From CAVDRM01 sp963626285 (GTDB lineage: Bacteria > Bacillota > Clostridia > Christensenellales > Aristaeellaceae), in assembly GCA_963626285.1 (NCBI GenBank), contig CAVFWQ010000061.1, positions 1-13,502 of the forward strand: a DNA stretch of 13,502 nucleotides, read 5' to 3'. Under the pieces are notes generated by a model. The model worked only from the letters and a program-made list of their open reading frames with translations. It made no database searches and was not told the DNA's origin. The position numbers were made by a program, and so were the translations under genes. Each line of letters begins with the position of its first letter. Within the stretch, counting starts at the first letter, position 1. Shown in pieces: positions 13,302 to 13,502 of the stretch.

Positions 13302-13305
13302 AATG

Positions 13306-13381
13306 TGGTGGAGCATAGCGGATTCGAACCGCTGACCTCTACAATGCGAATGTAGCGCGCTACCAACTGTGCTAATGCCCC
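13306..13381 (-). tRNA. tRNA-Ala, anticodon CGC
   Basis: A complete 76-base cloverleaf can be folded with encoded CCA at the 3' end. The acceptor stem GGGGCAT/ATGCTCC contains the G3-U70 wobble that marks alanine tRNAs, with discriminator A73. The anticodon stem is CTACA/TGTAG with loop TTCGCAT, so the anticodon is CGC (plus-strand 13346-13348) reading the alanine codon GCG. The T arm is AGCGG-TTCGAAT-CCGCT. The D stem is GCAC/GCGC, with an A12-C23 mismatch as its only flaw. Anticodon and acceptor identity agree. A strong promoter and a terminator flank it closely, so it is transcribed alone. Confidence 0.96.
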
Positions 13382-13421
13382 ATGCGTCATTCGTAAGACA
13401 GCCTCTTACAAATGCTTGAGT

Positions 13422-13450
13422 ATTATAGCACACGGCATGAGAAAATGCAA
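13422..13450 (-). promoter_or_regulatory. Strong promoter of tRNA-Ala
   Basis: On the minus strand, TTGCAT (plus-strand 13445-13450, 4 of 6 to TTGACA) and a perfect TATAAT (plus-strand 13422-13427) are exactly 17 bases apart, with TGC just before the -10 (extended -10). Transcription would start near 13415, about 34 bases before the tRNA 5' end. The remaining bases to the window end show no recognisable gene. Confidence 0.9.
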
Positions 13451-13502
13451 GGGTTTCAAAAAGTTTTCTTTAAGGCGTCCCCGCCGAAATCAAAGTCTGT
13501 GT

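Larger units (their letters stand above)
12987..13305. other. Hairpin-rich intergenic region between the small membrane gene and tRNA-Ala
   Basis: No gene is supported in these 319 bases. Successive dyads can be drawn: CGGCC/GGCCG (13052-13065), a 13-bp stem (13126-13138 with 13156-13168), TTTTCGGGTCA/TGACCGAAAA with one bulge (13170-13180 with 13192-13201), the GAGGGG/CCCCTC terminator (13214-13229), AGCCG/CGGCT (13243-13260) and the tRNA terminator (13275-13301). A near-perfect 11-base direct repeat, AAGGCATCGCC (12989-12999) and AAGGCATTGCC (13019-13029), opens the region. It lies between convergent transcription units, which explains at least two of the hairpins. Confidence 0.75.

Noticed and set aside
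1..13502. CRISPR array, transposase, integrase or phage module
   Set aside because: No regularly spaced direct repeats with spacers and no mobile-element protein motifs were seen on either strand.

Overview
The window reads as a stretch of chromosome from a GC-rich Bacillota, probably a clostridial lineage. This rests on strong GGAGG-type ribosome binding sites, TTGACA/TATAAT-like promoters, a tRNA gene that encodes its own CCA, an RlmH of the short C-terminal YHK type, and protein sequences that look clostridial. The exact taxon cannot be fixed from sequence reading alone. No phage, transposase, plasmid or CRISPR genes are visible, and most genes are core housekeeping genes.

Layout. (1) 2-1877: the 3' part of a glyceraldehyde-3-phosphate dehydrogenase gene (gap) and a convergent, minus-strand PflX-like radical SAM gene, separated by a bidirectional terminator. 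(2) 1878-2610: about 730 bases without a gene. This stretch is less GC-rich than its surroundings and holds a dense cluster of DnaA-box-like 9-mers (three perfect TGTGGATAA plus several one-mismatch copies), then a 19-bp near-perfect inverted repeat, then a promoter. The flanking genes diverge from it. It is the most interesting part of the window: a candidate replication origin or a DnaA-titration/regulatory locus. (3) 2611-7460: a plus-strand run of HAD phosphatase, rlmH, an uncharacterised 165-aa protein, uvrB and a secreted serine hydrolase, with very tight or overlapping junctions. (4) 7501-12194: murC with its own good promoter, tgt, a second secreted serine hydrolase paralogous to the first, and a secreted polysaccharide deacetylase. 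(5) 12247-13502: rpsT with promoter and terminator, a small single-pass membrane protein, a hairpin-rich intergenic stretch, and a minus-strand tRNA-Ala(CGC) with promoter and terminator.

How the genes fit together. The housekeeping genes cover glycolysis (gap), ribosome methylation (rlmH), nucleotide excision repair (uvrB), peptidoglycan precursor synthesis (murC), tRNA queuosine modification (tgt) and translation (rpsT, tRNA-Ala). Interleaved with these is an envelope theme: murC in the cytoplasm, two exported penicillin-binding-protein/class-C beta-lactamase-like hydrolases, and an exported NodB-like deacetylase, which could all act on cell-wall glycans or peptides. That functional link is an inference from position and family.

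The two points most worth checking are whether the 2003-2322 DnaA-box cluster is a real origin, given that no dnaA or dnaN is in the window and hand-counted GC skew does not support it, and what the uncharacterised protein between rlmH and uvrB does.
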